Assembly: GCF_042695135.1 (NCBI RefSeq)
Contig: NZ_CP170547.1
Span: forward strand, 1,240,001-1,304,000
Direction: 5' to 3'
DNA from: Epilithonimonas sp042695135
GTDB lineage: Bacteria; Bacteroidota; Bacteroidia; Flavobacteriales; Weeksellaceae
Length of the DNA stretch: 64,000 bases
Both the position numbers and the translations under genes were made by a program. How positions within the stretch are numbered: position 1 is the first letter of the stretch; each line of letters begins with the position of its first letter. This document shows positions 27,002 to 35,658 of the stretch, piece by piece. The notes beneath the pieces are model-generated. The model was not told the DNA's origin and did not search any database. It saw only the letters and a list, made by a program, of their open reading frames with translations.

Positions 27002-28444
27002 TTATTTCTTAATTGGAATATTCTTTAAGATTTCCTGAGTGTATGTCCAAAATTTCTGAACAGATGCTATATTCGCTCTTTCGTCCGGCGAATGTGCACC
27101 TTTTATGGTCGGTCCAAAACTTACCATTTCCATTTTCGGATAATTGGCACCGATTATCCCGCATTCCAGACCGGCGTGACAGGCGACAACCATTGGTTTT
27201 TCACCGAAATTATTTTCATAAAGATCCGTCATTACCTGGATGATTTCGGCGTCGGGCTTTGGTTTCCAGCCGGGATATGAACCACCGAATTCCGTTTTCA
27301 GATTGTTACTTTCGAACGCTGATTTCAGTTGATTGGCAACTTCCCATTTTGTAGATTCTACAGATGATCTTGTTAGATTAAGGATTTTAATCTCGCCGTT
27401 TTTCAATTCTACTCTTGCAACATTATTGGAGGCTTCCACCAATCCTTCCACATCCGGACTCATTCGGAAAACGCCATTGTGGGCAGCATTAACAGCGAAA
27501 ATTATTTTCTTTGAATTTTCAGTAGAAACAACTTTATCTGATGAATCAGTTTTTACGATATTAATGGTTAAGTCTTTTTCTAAAGAAGAAAATTCTTCAA
27601 GTATTTCAGATTTTAATTGTTCTGCATTTTTCAAAAATTCTTCAGAATTCTCAACAGAGAAAATAGCAGATGCCTCTCTTGGGATTGCATTTCTCAAACT
27701 TCCGCCATCAATAGAAATTAACTGAATATGATTTTCTAAACCAGAGAATAAAAACCTTCCTAATAATTTATTAGAATTCCCGAGTCCTTTAATAATGTCC
27801 ATTCCGGAATGCCCGCCTTGCAAACCTTTGATTTCGATTTTGAAAGTTTCGCCTTTTGCATCTTCCAAATCAAATTTTGCAGAAGCTGTTACGTCAACGC
27901 CGCCAGCACAGCCGATATCGATCTCGTCATCTTCTTCTGTGTCTAGGTTTAATAGGATTTCTCCTTTCAACTGTCCTGGTTTAAGAGCCAAAGCACCAGT
28001 CATTCCTGTTTCTTCGTCAATCGTGAAAAGTGCTTCAAAATCTGGGTGAGCAATATCACTACTTTCCAATATTGACATGATCGTGGCAACGCCTAAACCG
28101 TTATCTGCGCCAAGCGTAGTTCCTTTCGCCTTTACCCAATCGCCATCTACAAACATTTGGATTCCCTGCGTTTCAAAATCAAAATCGACGTCGTTATTTT
28201 TTTGACAAACCATATCCAGGTGAGACTGCATCACGATCGGCTGCCGATTTTCCATCCCGGTGGTTGCCGGTTTTGTGATGATGACATTTCCGGTTTCGTC
28301 AACCGTTGTTGGCAATCCCAGATTTTCCCCGAATTCTTTTATAAATTTGATGACTTTTTCTTCTTTTTTTGAAGGTCTCGGAACAGAATTAAGTGCTTCG
28401 AAGTTTTTCCAGATCACTTTTGGTTCCAATTGAGAATATTCCAT
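27002..28444 (-). CDS. pepD: PepD-type aminoacyl-histidine dipeptidase (M20 family)
   Basis: 480-residue cytosolic dipeptidase (Xaa-His, beta-Ala-His type) of the M20 di-zinc family. Metal ligands and catalytic residues are visible: MQSHLDMVCQK (His, Asp), GTTLGADNGLGVA (bridging Asp), FTIDEETGMTGA (catalytic Glu and Glu ligand), LNLDTEEDDEIDIGCAGG (Asp) and GAHSPDERANI near the C-terminus (His). GLQGGHSGMDI belongs to the lid/dimerisation domain. No signal peptide. The length matches E. coli PepD. Single-gene unit with a terminator at 26961. Confidence 0.95.
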   Translation of the reverse strand: MEYSQLEPKVIWKNFEALNSVPRPSKKEEKVIKFIKEFGENLGLPTTVDETGNVIITKPATTGMENRQPIVMQSHLDMVCQKNNDVDFDFETQGIQMFVDGDWVKAKGTTLGADNGLGVATIMSILESSDIAHPDFEALFTIDEETGMTGALALKPGQLKGEILLNLDTEEDDEIDIGCAGGVDVTASAKFDLEDAKGETFKIEIKGLQGGHSGMDIIKGLGNSNKLLGRFLFSGLENHIQLISIDGGSLRNAIPREASAIFSVENSEEFLKNAEQLKSEILEEFSSLEKDLTINIVKTDSSDKVVSTENSKKIIFAVNAAHNGVFRMSPDVEGLVEASNNVARVELKNGEIKILNLTRSSVESTKWEVANQLKSAFESNNLKTEFGGSYPGWKPKPDAEIIQVMTDLYENNFGEKPMVVACHAGLECGIIGANYPKMEMVSFGPTIKGAHSPDERANIASVQKFWTYTQEILKNIPIKK

Positions 28445-28501
28445 TTTTTTGAAATTTTAAGTTAGCAATTTAGTATAATCTGGTGATTCTAAAAAGCAAA
28501 A

Positions 28502-28522
28502 ACCTCTCAAATATTGAGAGGT
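28502..28522 (-). terminator. Terminator of the YiaA/YiaB gene
   Basis: ACCTCTCAA and TTGAGAGGT pair around ATA, with a run of A on the 3' side of the minus-strand transcript read as T. Confidence 0.8.
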
Positions 28523-28547
28523 CGGTATTTTTATATTGATGTCAATT

Positions 28548-28942
28548 TTATTCTTCCATCATATTGTCACGGGTATTTTTCTGGACAGCAATGGCTCCGA
28601 AAAGTGCAAGCAAAAATGCGAAGGCGTAAAATCCTTTTTCACTCGGCAGAATAGTGGCGTTCCAAAGTCCGATGACAAGTAAAACAATTGCTGATAAGGT
28701 TGCAAACCAGCAAAGTCCGTAATAGATATCGGTTACTTTTATGTTTTCCATCTTGTCTCGAACCGCTTTTTGCAAAGAAACGACTGCGAATAATCCGTAG
28801 AGTAGGATGGTAAAGTAATAACCTTTTTCGTTAAGTTCCATCTCGGCGCGTGCCAGACCCACAACGAAGCCAATCATTCCTGCTCCCAGAGCAACCCAGG
28901 ATGCTGCAATGAACGCATTGGAGACTTTTTGTTTTTTTTCAT
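28548..28942 (-). pseudogene. YiaA/YiaB family membrane protein, start out of frame by one base
   Basis: Two-unit inner-membrane protein of the YiaA/YiaB family, function unknown. Each unit has two helices (GYYFTILLYGLFAVVSLQKAV; GFYAFAFLLALFGAIAVQKN). The frame from the internal ATG at 28877 gives 109 residues, but coding sequence in the same frame continues upstream as QKVSNAFIAASWVALGAG, the normal family N-terminus. No ATG, GTG or TTG exists there before a stop. The natural ATG at 28942 is followed by eight A (28932-28939 on the plus strand as T) and is out of frame by one base; nine A would restore a 131-residue protein. So it is either an assembly error, a mutation, or a slippery start tract. 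Confidence 0.7.
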
Positions 28943-29179
28943 TTATTAATGTTTTTAATGTTTTTAATGTTTAATTTTAACAAATATATTCTTTTTTTAA
29001 TAAATCAATTAAAGTCGTTGAATTTTATGAGAAATTTTCTATTGACTGGAAAAAATCCATAGCCCTTATAGAAACGGTTATCCCACAGCAGGCAATGGGG
29101 AAGGAGCGATGGCTCAAGGAGTATGATTGGATAGTGAAACAACTCCTTGTTGGAGAGTCAGAGAGTTTTTAAAAGAAAA
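28943..29179. other. Gap with 9-bp tandem repeats and an unexplained conserved-looking element
   Basis: AATGTTTTT is repeated from 28948 to 28972 (two full copies and a partial). From about 29050 to 29170 the sequence is GC-richer than normal intergenic DNA here, without a coding frame: it includes CCATAGCCCTTATAGAAACG, then CAAGGAGT (29115-29122) and ACTCCTTG (29142-29149), an 8-bp inverted repeat. No promoter was assigned. Confidence 0.45.
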
Positions 29180-29204
29180 AACGCTCCAGAAATTCTGAAG
29201 CGTT
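29180..29204 (-). terminator. Terminator of ahcY
   Basis: AACGCT and AGCGTT with inner CCAGAA/TTCTGA pairing, preceded by A-rich sequence that gives a U tract on the minus strand. Confidence 0.85.
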
Positions 29205-29253
29205 CAAAGTATATTTTTTTGTCATCCATCTTCCGACTTCTGACTTCCAGTAT

Positions 29254-30567
29254 TTAATATCTGTAATATTCTGGTTTGAAAGGCCCTTTTACGTCAACTC
29301 CAATGTAATCAGCTTGTTCCGGAGTAAGTACTTCTAATTCTACGCTTAATTTCTTAAGGTGTAATTCAGCTACTTTCTCATCAAGATGTTTTGGTAACAT
29401 ATAAACTTCGTTTCCATAAGCTTCTGAGTTAGTCCAAAGTTCAATCTGAGCCAAAGTCTGGTTAGAGAATGAGTTAGACATTACAAAAGATGGGTGACCG
29501 GTTGCACAACCAAGGTTTACCAATCTTCCTTCTGCAAGAATAATCACTTCTTTACCTTCAATCGTGTAAATGTCAACTTGTGGTTTAACTTCAGATTTTG
29601 TGTGACCGTAGTTTTCGTTTAACCAAGCCATATCGATCTCGTTGTCGAAGTGACCGATGTTACAAACCACTGCTTTATCTTTCATTTTAAGGAAGTGACT
29701 TCCTTTTACGATGTTGAAGTTTCCAGTAGTTGTGATGATGATATCTGCATTGTCAACAACTGTATCCAATCTTTTAACTTCGTAACCGTCCATGGCAGCT
29801 TGTAGCGCACAAATTGGATCAATTTCAGTTACTGTTACGATAGAACCTGCACCTCTGAAAGAAGCAGCAGTTCCTTTTCCAACGTCTCCGTATCCGCAAA
29901 CAACCACTCTTTTTCCGGCAAGCATAAGGTCTGTCGCTCTTCTTACAGCATCTACTGCAGATTCTTTACAACCGTATTTGTTATCGAATTTGGACTTGGT
30001 AACAGAATCATTTACATTGATTGCAGGCATTACCAAAGTTCCGTTCTTCATTCTTTCGTACAATCTGTGAACACCGGTTGTGGTTTCTTCAGAAAGTCCT
30101 TTGATATCTTTTGTGAATTCCGGGTATCTGTCAAAAACCATATTGGTCAAATCGCCACCGTCATCAAGGATCATATTCAATGGTTTTCTGTCTTCTCCAA
30201 AGAAAAGAGTCTGCTCGATACACCAGTCAAATTCTTCTTCGTTAAGACCTTTCCAGGCGTAAACAGGAATTCCAGCAGCAGCAATCGCAGCAGCAGCATG
30301 ATCCTGAGTAGAGAAAATATTGCAAGAAGACCAAGTCACTTCAGCACCAAGTGCTACTAAAGTTTCGATCAAAACTGCAGTCTGGATCGTCATGTGAAGA
30401 CATCCTGCGATTCTTGCACCTTTCAATGGCTGCGATGGTCCGAATTCTTCACGGATTGACATTAGGCCTGGCATTTCTGCTTCGGCAAGTGTAATTTCTT
30501 TTCTTCCCCATTCTGCTAAGGAAATATCCTTAACTTTATAAGGAACGTATTGTGTTGTTGTGCTCAT
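29254..30567 (-). CDS. ahcY: S-adenosylhomocysteine hydrolase
   Basis: 437-residue NAD-dependent enzyme that splits S-adenosylhomocysteine into adenosine and homocysteine, clearing the by-product of methylations such as those by TrmH-type and RsmE enzymes. Visible signatures: ARIAGCLHMTIQTAVLIETL and GAEVTWSSCNIFSTQDHAAA near the N-terminus, INVNDSVTKSKFDNKYGC, the NAD-binding glycine motif VVCGYGDVGKGTAASFRGAG near 220, CNIGHFDNEID, and the C-terminal KGPFKPEYYRY that reaches into the neighbouring subunit. Length is the bacterial form. Single-gene unit with its own promoter and terminator. Confidence 0.98.
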   Translation of the reverse strand: MSTTTQYVPYKVKDISLAEWGRKEITLAEAEMPGLMSIREEFGPSQPLKGARIAGCLHMTIQTAVLIETLVALGAEVTWSSCNIFSTQDHAAAAIAAAGIPVYAWKGLNEEEFDWCIEQTLFFGEDRKPLNMILDDGGDLTNMVFDRYPEFTKDIKGLSEETTTGVHRLYERMKNGTLVMPAINVNDSVTKSKFDNKYGCKESAVDAVRRATDLMLAGKRVVVCGYGDVGKGTAASFRGAGSIVTVTEIDPICALQAAMDGYEVKRLDTVVDNADIIITTTGNFNIVKGSHFLKMKDKAVVCNIGHFDNEIDMAWLNENYGHTKSEVKPQVDIYTIEGKEVIILAEGRLVNLGCATGHPSFVMSNSFSNQTLAQIELWTNSEAYGNEVYMLPKHLDEKVAELHLKKLSVELEVLTPEQADYIGVDVKGPFKPEYYRY

Positions 30568-30614
30568 ATTTATAATTAAATAAATTTAAAAATCAGTTCT
30601 TTAAAACTAAAGCG

Positions 30615-30622
30615 CAAAATTA
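30615..30622 (-). promoter_or_regulatory. -7 box of ahcY
   Basis: TAATTTTG on the minus strand, 47 bases before the ATG. Confidence 0.5.
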
Positions 30623-30713
30623 CAATATATAATTAAGATATAAAAATTCAGTATCTAATCCATTATATGAAATTAGACATAAAAAGAAATTATTTATTCT
30701 CATTCTAAATAAC

Positions 30714-30721
30714 TAGTTTTG
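30714..30721 (+). promoter_or_regulatory. -7 box of the HugZ-like gene
   Basis: TAGTTTTG matches TAnnTTTG, 20 bases before the ATG at 30742. Confidence 0.55.
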
Positions 30722-30741
30722 CAACAAAATAAATTCAAATC

Positions 30742-31265
30742 ATGAGTGAGAATACACAAGAAGCCCAGAGACAGGCAAAACCGGTTGCTCCAAAAGTAAA
30801 AGAACTGATCTCAAAAACACAAAGCCTTATTCTGGCAACAGTAGATGCAGAAGGAACACCTAATGCGAGCTATGCACCATTTGTAGAAATTGACAACAAA
30901 TTCTATATTTTGGTTTCTTTTATGGCAAAACATACGAAGAATCTTCGGAAGGCAGAAAGGTTTCTGCCATGTTTATCGAGGATGAGTCTGCTACGAAACA
31001 AGTTTACGCAAGAGAAAGACTGACAGTTGAGGTTTCAACTTCTCAAATTGAAAGAGATTCTGAAGATTGGAATAATGTTGTTGGAAAACTGAAAGAAAGA
31101 CACGGAAAAATCGTGGATGTTCTGAATGAAATGACGGATTTTATCTTAGTTGCGCTTTATCCTGTGAAAGGTGCTTATGTAAATGGTTTCGGAAGTGCCT
31201 ATTTTGTAGATGCCAATCTTGAAATCATGGAACACAGAAATGATGCAAATCACCAGACAAAATAA
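30742..31265 (+). pseudogene. HugZ-like pyridoxamine-phosphate-oxidase-fold protein, one-base frameshift
   Basis: A split-barrel protein of the PNPOx/HugZ (heme-utilisation) type broken by one missing base. The first frame gives PKVKELISKTQSLILATVDA, GTPNASYAPFVEI and YILVSFMAKHTKNLR, then runs into nonsense. The second frame resumes with EGRKVSAMFIEDESATKQVY and continues through RERLTVEVSTSQIERDSEDW to KGAYVNGFGSAYFVDANLE. The total 524 nt is one short of 175 codons. A single extra G in CGG at 30946-30948 restores a 174-residue protein. Intact family members bind heme and some degrade it. Promoter and terminator are intact, so the lesion is recent or artefactual. Confidence 0.82.
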
Positions 31266-31271
31266 ATAATG

Positions 31272-31300
31272 AAAGGCTTAGTGAAAACTAAGCCTTTTCT
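31272..31300 (+). terminator. Terminator after the HugZ-like gene
   Basis: AAAGGCTTAG and CTAAGCCTTT pair around TGAAAA, followed by T-rich sequence. Confidence 0.88.
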
Positions 31301-31364
31301 ATTAATATTTCTAAAAGTTGTTGAGTATTAGACTGACAATAAAGTGAATATTTTTCACATTGAG

Positions 31365-31430
31365 TTTCTGTGCTATCGCTGTACAGTCGCTGTACACTTT
31401 CTGTACCCTTTCTGTACAGTAGATGTATCA
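31365..31430. repeat. Six-unit tandem repeat with 11-bp period
   Basis: Units start at 31365, 31376, 31387, 31398, 31409 and 31420. Core CTGTAC is exact in units 2-5; units 1 and 6 are degenerate (CTGTGC, ATGTAT). The 11-bp period is near one helical turn and not a multiple of three, so it is more likely a protein-binding or structural repeat than coding. It lies between two convergent genes. Confidence 0.75.
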
Positions 31431-31490
31431 TTTTGATTTCTTCATTATTTTAAATTTAATTAAAATTATTAATATAAAAATTAGTTTTAA

Positions 31491-32726
31491 TTAAATCTTC
31501 CTAAATATAACCGTCGAGTTATGACCACCAAAACCAAACGCGTTACTCATCGCAATATTAATTTCTTTTTCTTTCGGATCAGTCACGATATTAATCCCTT
31601 CCGGAATATTCTCATCAAGATTGGAAATATTAATCGTTGGCGGAATGATGCTGTTCTGAATTGCTTTAATACATAATATCGCCTCAACTGCGCCGGCTGC
31701 TCCCAGCAAATGGCCTGTCATAGATTTGGTGGCGCTGATCTCCAGATTTGGACTTCCTTTAAAAACTTTCGTAATAGCGTTCAGTTCAGCTAAATCTCCA
31801 AGTGGGGTGGAAGTGGCATGAGGATTCAGGTAATCAACTTGGTCGGAAGTGATGTTTGCATCTTCAAGTGCCAGTTCCATGGATTTTGCTGCGCCTATTC
31901 CTTCCGGATGCGGAGCGGTCATATGATAAGCATCGGCGGTCATTGCTGCGCCAATCAGTTCCGCATAGATTTTTGCACCTCTTGCTTTGGCGTGTTCGTA
32001 TTCTTCCAGAATCAATGCGCCTGCGCCTTCTCCCATGATGAAACCATCACGTTCTGTATCGTAAGGTCGGCTTGCGGCTTGCGGGTCGTCATTTCTGGTG
32101 GACATGGCTTTCATTGATGAAAATCCACCAACAGAAGCCTGGGTTATAGGCGCTTCTGAACCACCGCTCACGATGATTTTAGCTTTTCCCCAACGGATAT
32201 AATTGAAGGCGTCCATAAACGCTGTGTTTGCTGTGGCACAAGCAGAAACTGTGGTGTAATTGATGCCGCGGAGTCCATATTTCATCGAGATCATTCCGGA
32301 AGCCATATTGGCAATCAGTTTCGGAACGAAAAACGGACTGAATCTCGGCGTTCCATCACCAGTAGCGAAATCTATTACATCATCTTCAAAGGTCTGCATT
32401 CCGCCTTGTCCTGTTCCCCAAATGACACCGATATCAAAAGGGTCGATACTTGCTAAGTCCAAACCGGAATCTTCCATAGCTTCTGCAGAGGCGTAGATGG
32501 CGAATTGTGTGAAAAGGTCGCTTCGTTTGATCTCGTTTCTGTCCAGATATTTTTCGGGTGTGAAGTTTTTGACTTCGGCAGCGAACTGAACTTTGAATTT
32601 TTCCGGATCGAAATGTGTGATGGTAGCAGCACCGCTTTTTCCGGCCAGACTATTTTTCCAAAAAGTGTCAACATCATTTCCCAGAGGCGTTACAGCTCCC
32701 ATTCCGGTAATTACAACTCGTTTCAT
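31491..32726 (-). CDS. fabF: 3-oxoacyl-ACP synthase II (FabF)
   Basis: 411-residue KAS II that elongates acyl-ACP with malonyl-ACP in type II fatty-acid synthesis. The Cys-His-His triad is visible: Cys in TTVSACATANTAF (about 162), His in LNPHATSTPLGD (about 302) and His in KSMTGHLLGAAGAVEAI (about 337). N-terminal VVITGMGAVTPLGNDVDTFW and C-terminal SNAFGFGGHNSTVIF are standard. No acpP gene is adjacent, so this could be a second KAS II copy rather than the one in the fab cluster. A possible promoter overlaps the end of the thioesterase gene upstream. Confidence 0.96.
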   Translation of the reverse strand: MKRVVITGMGAVTPLGNDVDTFWKNSLAGKSGAATITHFDPEKFKVQFAAEVKNFTPEKYLDRNEIKRSDLFTQFAIYASAEAMEDSGLDLASIDPFDIGVIWGTGQGGMQTFEDDVIDFATGDGTPRFSPFFVPKLIANMASGMISMKYGLRGINYTTVSACATANTAFMDAFNYIRWGKAKIIVSGGSEAPITQASVGGFSSMKAMSTRNDDPQAASRPYDTERDGFIMGEGAGALILEEYEHAKARGAKIYAELIGAAMTADAYHMTAPHPEGIGAAKSMELALEDANITSDQVDYLNPHATSTPLGDLAELNAITKVFKGSPNLEISATKSMTGHLLGAAGAVEAILCIKAIQNSIIPPTINISNLDENIPEGINIVTDPKEKEINIAMSNAFGFGGHNSTVIFRKI

Positions 32727-32839
32727 TTAACTATTTTTAAATTTTAAATATTAAGAGCAGATTTTAATTGAAGAATTATCTTCTCAGTTTTCTGCTATCA
32801 TCTATGTTCCTGAAATATTATGTAAGGAATAAGAATCCG

Positions 32840-32847
32840 CAAATTTA
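32840..32847 (-). promoter_or_regulatory. Possible -7 box of fabF
   Basis: TAAATTTG on the minus strand, overlapping the thioesterase stop region; the leader would be about 110 bases. Confidence 0.4.
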
Positions 32848-33285
32848 GGCATTTGATTTTCTAATTTCAGTTTTAAATAGATTGGATGTCCCTTTTGCAA
32901 TCAATCTTGATTTATCTAAGTTCCATATTTCACAGGTCGCATTGATGAATTGTTTTCCCAATTTGGTAATATGAGTCTCTGCAATAATGTTTTCACCTTC
33001 TTTCGCAATTCCGAAATAATCGATGACATTATTAATAGTTGTGTAGAAAGTCGGCTCGTTAAGTGAGAACATTGTAGCCCCTAAAACGTCATCAATAATA
33101 GCCGCAGTTACACCACCGTGTAGATTGCCAATTGGGTTTAACCATTCGGGACGGATCGTGTACCGGAATTCCAGATGTCCTTTTTCTGCGGAAATTACAA
33201 TCGGTTTCAGCCAACGCATAAAAGGTGAAGGCGAGTCTGAGAATTCTTTACCGATGAGGGTTTGCAGGTGTTCTAATGGATTCAT
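32845..33285 (-). CDS. PaaI-type hotdog thioesterase
   Basis: 146-residue acyl-CoA thioesterase-like protein of the PaaI/4HBT hotdog fold. The diagnostic stretch NPIGNLHGGVTAAIIDDVLG (about 50-69), with the conserved HGG and the Asp on the central helix, is intact. It is followed by TTINNVIDYFGIAKEGENII and AETHITKLGKQFINATCEIW. The substrate is unknown; phenylacetyl-CoA or aromatic acyl-CoA proofreading is the usual role. It lies upstream of fabF by 118 bases on the same strand. Confidence 0.87.
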   Translation of the reverse strand: MNPLEHLQTLIGKEFSDSPSPFMRWLKPIVISAEKGHLEFRYTIRPEWLNPIGNLHGGVTAAIIDDVLGATMFSLNEPTFYTTINNVIDYFGIAKEGENIIAETHITKLGKQFINATCEIWNLDKSRLIAKGTSNLFKTEIRKSNA

Positions 33286-33385
33286 GAGTAGATGTTAGAG
33301 ATTAGAATTTAAATATTAGAGTCGTTGGATTGCTTAATTATTTATTCAATTAAAAACCAACTAAGGCAATATAAGTTTTCTTTTA

Positions 33386-34936
33386 TTAATGATCTGATAG
33401 CACGATGTCTTTGCTATGCGCATTTTTTTGCTTCACTACAAATAACAATAAAGGCAGACCAATAACAAATAATACGCCTACTAAAAAATAAGCATCGCGA
33501 TAACTCAGTAATGCCGACTGTTTCATAACTAAGTTTTCGGTCACTTTCAGAGCTCTTTTATAAGCGTCGAAACTTCCGAAACCTTTGAGCATAAAATATT
33601 GCTGGAGTTGATTTATGCGATTCATTGCTATGATATTAGTCGCTGTCACGTGGCTTGAAAGATCGTTCCGGTGTGATGCTAACCTGTAAACCATATAGGT
33701 ATTCACGATCGATATCCCGAAAGAACCGCCCAATTGTCTCATCATATTATTAAGTGCTGCACCTTGCGGAATATCTTTTTCCTTTAAAGAAGAAACAGCG
33801 AGTGCAGTCAATGGGACAGTCAGCAATGCCATACCAATTGCCCTGAAACAAAGTGCAAAAGCAATATCGGAAGAGGATGTATCCAATGCCATTTGCGACA
33901 TACTCCAGTTAAAATAAATAAACATCCCGAATCCCAGCAATATGATCACCACAAATGAAACGCCTTTTTGCAGGAGCTTTGCAGAAATTATTAATGCTAT
34001 TATAGCCAGCATTGCTCCCGGAAGAAGTAAAACGCCAGTCTGAGAAGGAGATAGACTCAATAATCTCTGAGCAACCACAGGTGTGAGATAAATAGAGCTG
34101 AACATTCCTATTCCTGTGATGAAGGTAAGTACGGCTGCTATTGACAATGTTTTGCTTTTCAATACCCTGAGGTTGACGACCGGATTTTCAATTTTCAGCT
34201 CCCAGTAAATAAAATAGGTCATGCTTGTAGCTGCTATCCCAGTAAGCCATACAATATATTTTGCATCAAACCAATCATCAATTTCGCCTCTTTCCAGGAC
34301 GGTTTGTAATGCTCCGACTCCAACAGCCAGCAAAGCAATTCCTCTCCAGTCTACTTTTTTAGGTTCCGGTTTTATGGTCGGTTCCTTTAATAATATATAA
34401 CTGAAAATAGCCACAAAAAGCCCTATTGGAACATTAATGAAAAAGATCCAGGGCCAGTCATAATTCTCTGTGATAAAACCCCCTAAAGTAGGCCCAATGG
34501 TAGGTCCGATAAATATCCCTACTCCAAAAAGAGCACTTGCAACGCCTTGCTTTTCTTTTGGAAACTGTTCGAAAACCACAACCTGAGAAACCGAGAGCAA
34601 TGCGCCACCACCAATACCCTGTAAAAACCTGAAAAAAACCAATACCCAAATGCTGCTTGCCTGCCCGCACATAAAAGAACATATCACAAATAATATTATG
34701 GATCCGATGTAATAATTCCGCCTTCCCAGATTGGTTGTCAGAAAGCTGGTCATCGGGATGATAATCACATTGGCAATCGCATAAGCGGTGATGACCCAAG
34801 ACGTATCTTCCAGTGTTGCGCCAAGATTTCCGCTCATGTGGGATAAGGCGACGTTGACAATGGAGATATCAATGAGTTCCATAATCGCAGCCAGAATGAC
34901 CGTGAATATTAGTAAATTCTTGCTAAGTGGGGTCAT
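33386..34936 (-). CDS. DHA2-family MFS multidrug exporter (EmrB/QacA type)
   Basis: 516-residue, 14-helix drug:proton antiporter in the inner membrane. The first helix has the acidic DISIVNVAL motif of the family. Antiporter motif C-like glycine-rich segment is GVGIFIGPTIGPTLGGFI near 145-162, followed by ITENYDWPWIFFINVPIGL, highly typical of DHA2 proteins. It is the last gene of the operon that starts with the quinone oxidoreductase; it begins two bases after the preceding small membrane protein. The neighbouring TetR gene and operator sites suggest drug- or quinone-induced expression. No EmrA-like adaptor is present. Confidence 0.93.
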   Translation of the reverse strand: MTPLSKNLLIFTVILAAIMELIDISIVNVALSHMSGNLGATLEDTSWVITAYAIANVIIIPMTSFLTTNLGRRNYYIGSIILFVICSFMCGQASSIWVLVFFRFLQGIGGGALLSVSQVVVFEQFPKEKQGVASALFGVGIFIGPTIGPTLGGFITENYDWPWIFFINVPIGLFVAIFSYILLKEPTIKPEPKKVDWRGIALLAVGVGALQTVLERGEIDDWFDAKYIVWLTGIAATSMTYFIYWELKIENPVVNLRVLKSKTLSIAAVLTFITGIGMFSSIYLTPVVAQRLLSLSPSQTGVLLLPGAMLAIIALIISAKLLQKGVSFVVIILLGFGMFIYFNWSMSQMALDTSSSDIAFALCFRAIGMALLTVPLTALAVSSLKEKDIPQGAALNNMMRQLGGSFGISIVNTYMVYRLASHRNDLSSHVTATNIIAMNRINQLQQYFMLKGFGSFDAYKRALKVTENLVMKQSALLSYRDAYFLVGVLFVIGLPLLLFVVKQKNAHSKDIVLSDH

Positions 34937-34938
34937 GA

Positions 34939-35646
34939 TTATCTCTTAATTAATTGTCTTATTGAAACAAGATGCCCGAATAAGACGATTGGAACAATAA
35001 AAGTCGGAAGCCAGCTGAAAGGGAAATTAATAATGGCAATATTTGGCTGATCAAACGCAAATTGCTGTAAAGGAAAAGGTGCAGAAAGCAAAGCATTGAT
35101 GACAATGTTGACTAAAAATCCAAGACAAATGAAATTCCAGATTAATAGAATATTCCGGCTTAAATTCTTCTTTGTAAACACAAAATAGGCGATGACCGGA
35201 GCTGAAATACCCGAAAGGATATCAAAGTTCCTGCCTTCAAACGTCATCAGTTCCGGAACTGCCTTGCTGATGAAAAGCCATAATAGAACAATCTCTACAG
35301 GAATTCTCACGACATTCAGATAAGTGATGTTTTTGATCGGTAAACTGTCGATAAAATCTCTTCCTTTCGGGATTAAGAATAATAAAATGATGACCAAGAC
35401 AGCCGGCAGGATCCCAAACAGCATTAATTTTGGTGGTAACGACAAAAGATTTTTGTTATAAAAACCATTCAAAGTTAAAGCTGCCTGCAAAATCAGCCAA
35501 GCTGTCAGCCCAATAAGAATCAAACCTGATTTTTTCCTCGTCGCTTCAAAACCGGAGCTTCTGACTGTCCGGATAAACAGGAACAAAGTCGCAAGCGTTG
35601 TCAGAACGAAAACAACTGAGATGTATATTGGGAGGTTCGGTATCAT
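34939..35646 (-). CDS. Seven-helix membrane protein of unknown function
   Basis: 235 residues with about seven hydrophobic segments: 6-24 (PIYISVVFVLTTLATLFLFI), 41-57, 73-93 (KLMLFGILPAVLVIILLFL), 110-130, 145-160, 170-190 (ILLIWNFICLGFLVNIVI) and 210-230 (FSWLPTFIVPIVLFGHLVSI). No family symbol is certain. It is tightly packed between the SDR and MFS genes (12 and two bases), so it is a true operon member. It might assist the pump or detoxification, but this is only context. Confidence 0.7.
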   Translation of the reverse strand: MIPNLPIYISVVFVLTTLATLFLFIRTVRSSGFEATRKKSGLILIGLTAWLILQAALTLNGFYNKNLLSLPPKLMLFGILPAVLVIILLFLIPKGRDFIDSLPIKNITYLNVVRIPVEIVLLWLFISKAVPELMTFEGRNFDILSGISAPVIAYFVFTKKNLSRNILLIWNFICLGFLVNIVINALLSAPFPLQQFAFDQPNIAIINFPFSWLPTFIVPIVLFGHLVSIRQLIKR

Positions 35647-35658
35647 AATTTTTATAAT

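Noticed and set aside
28875..28877. ATG at 28877 as the true start of the YiaA/YiaB gene
   Set aside because: It would cut off the first helix, whose sequence is intact in frame upstream.
31288..31431. 47-codon minus-strand ORF across the 11-bp repeat
   Set aside because: It runs through the repeat and the HugZ terminator hairpin, and its composition shows no protein-like pattern.
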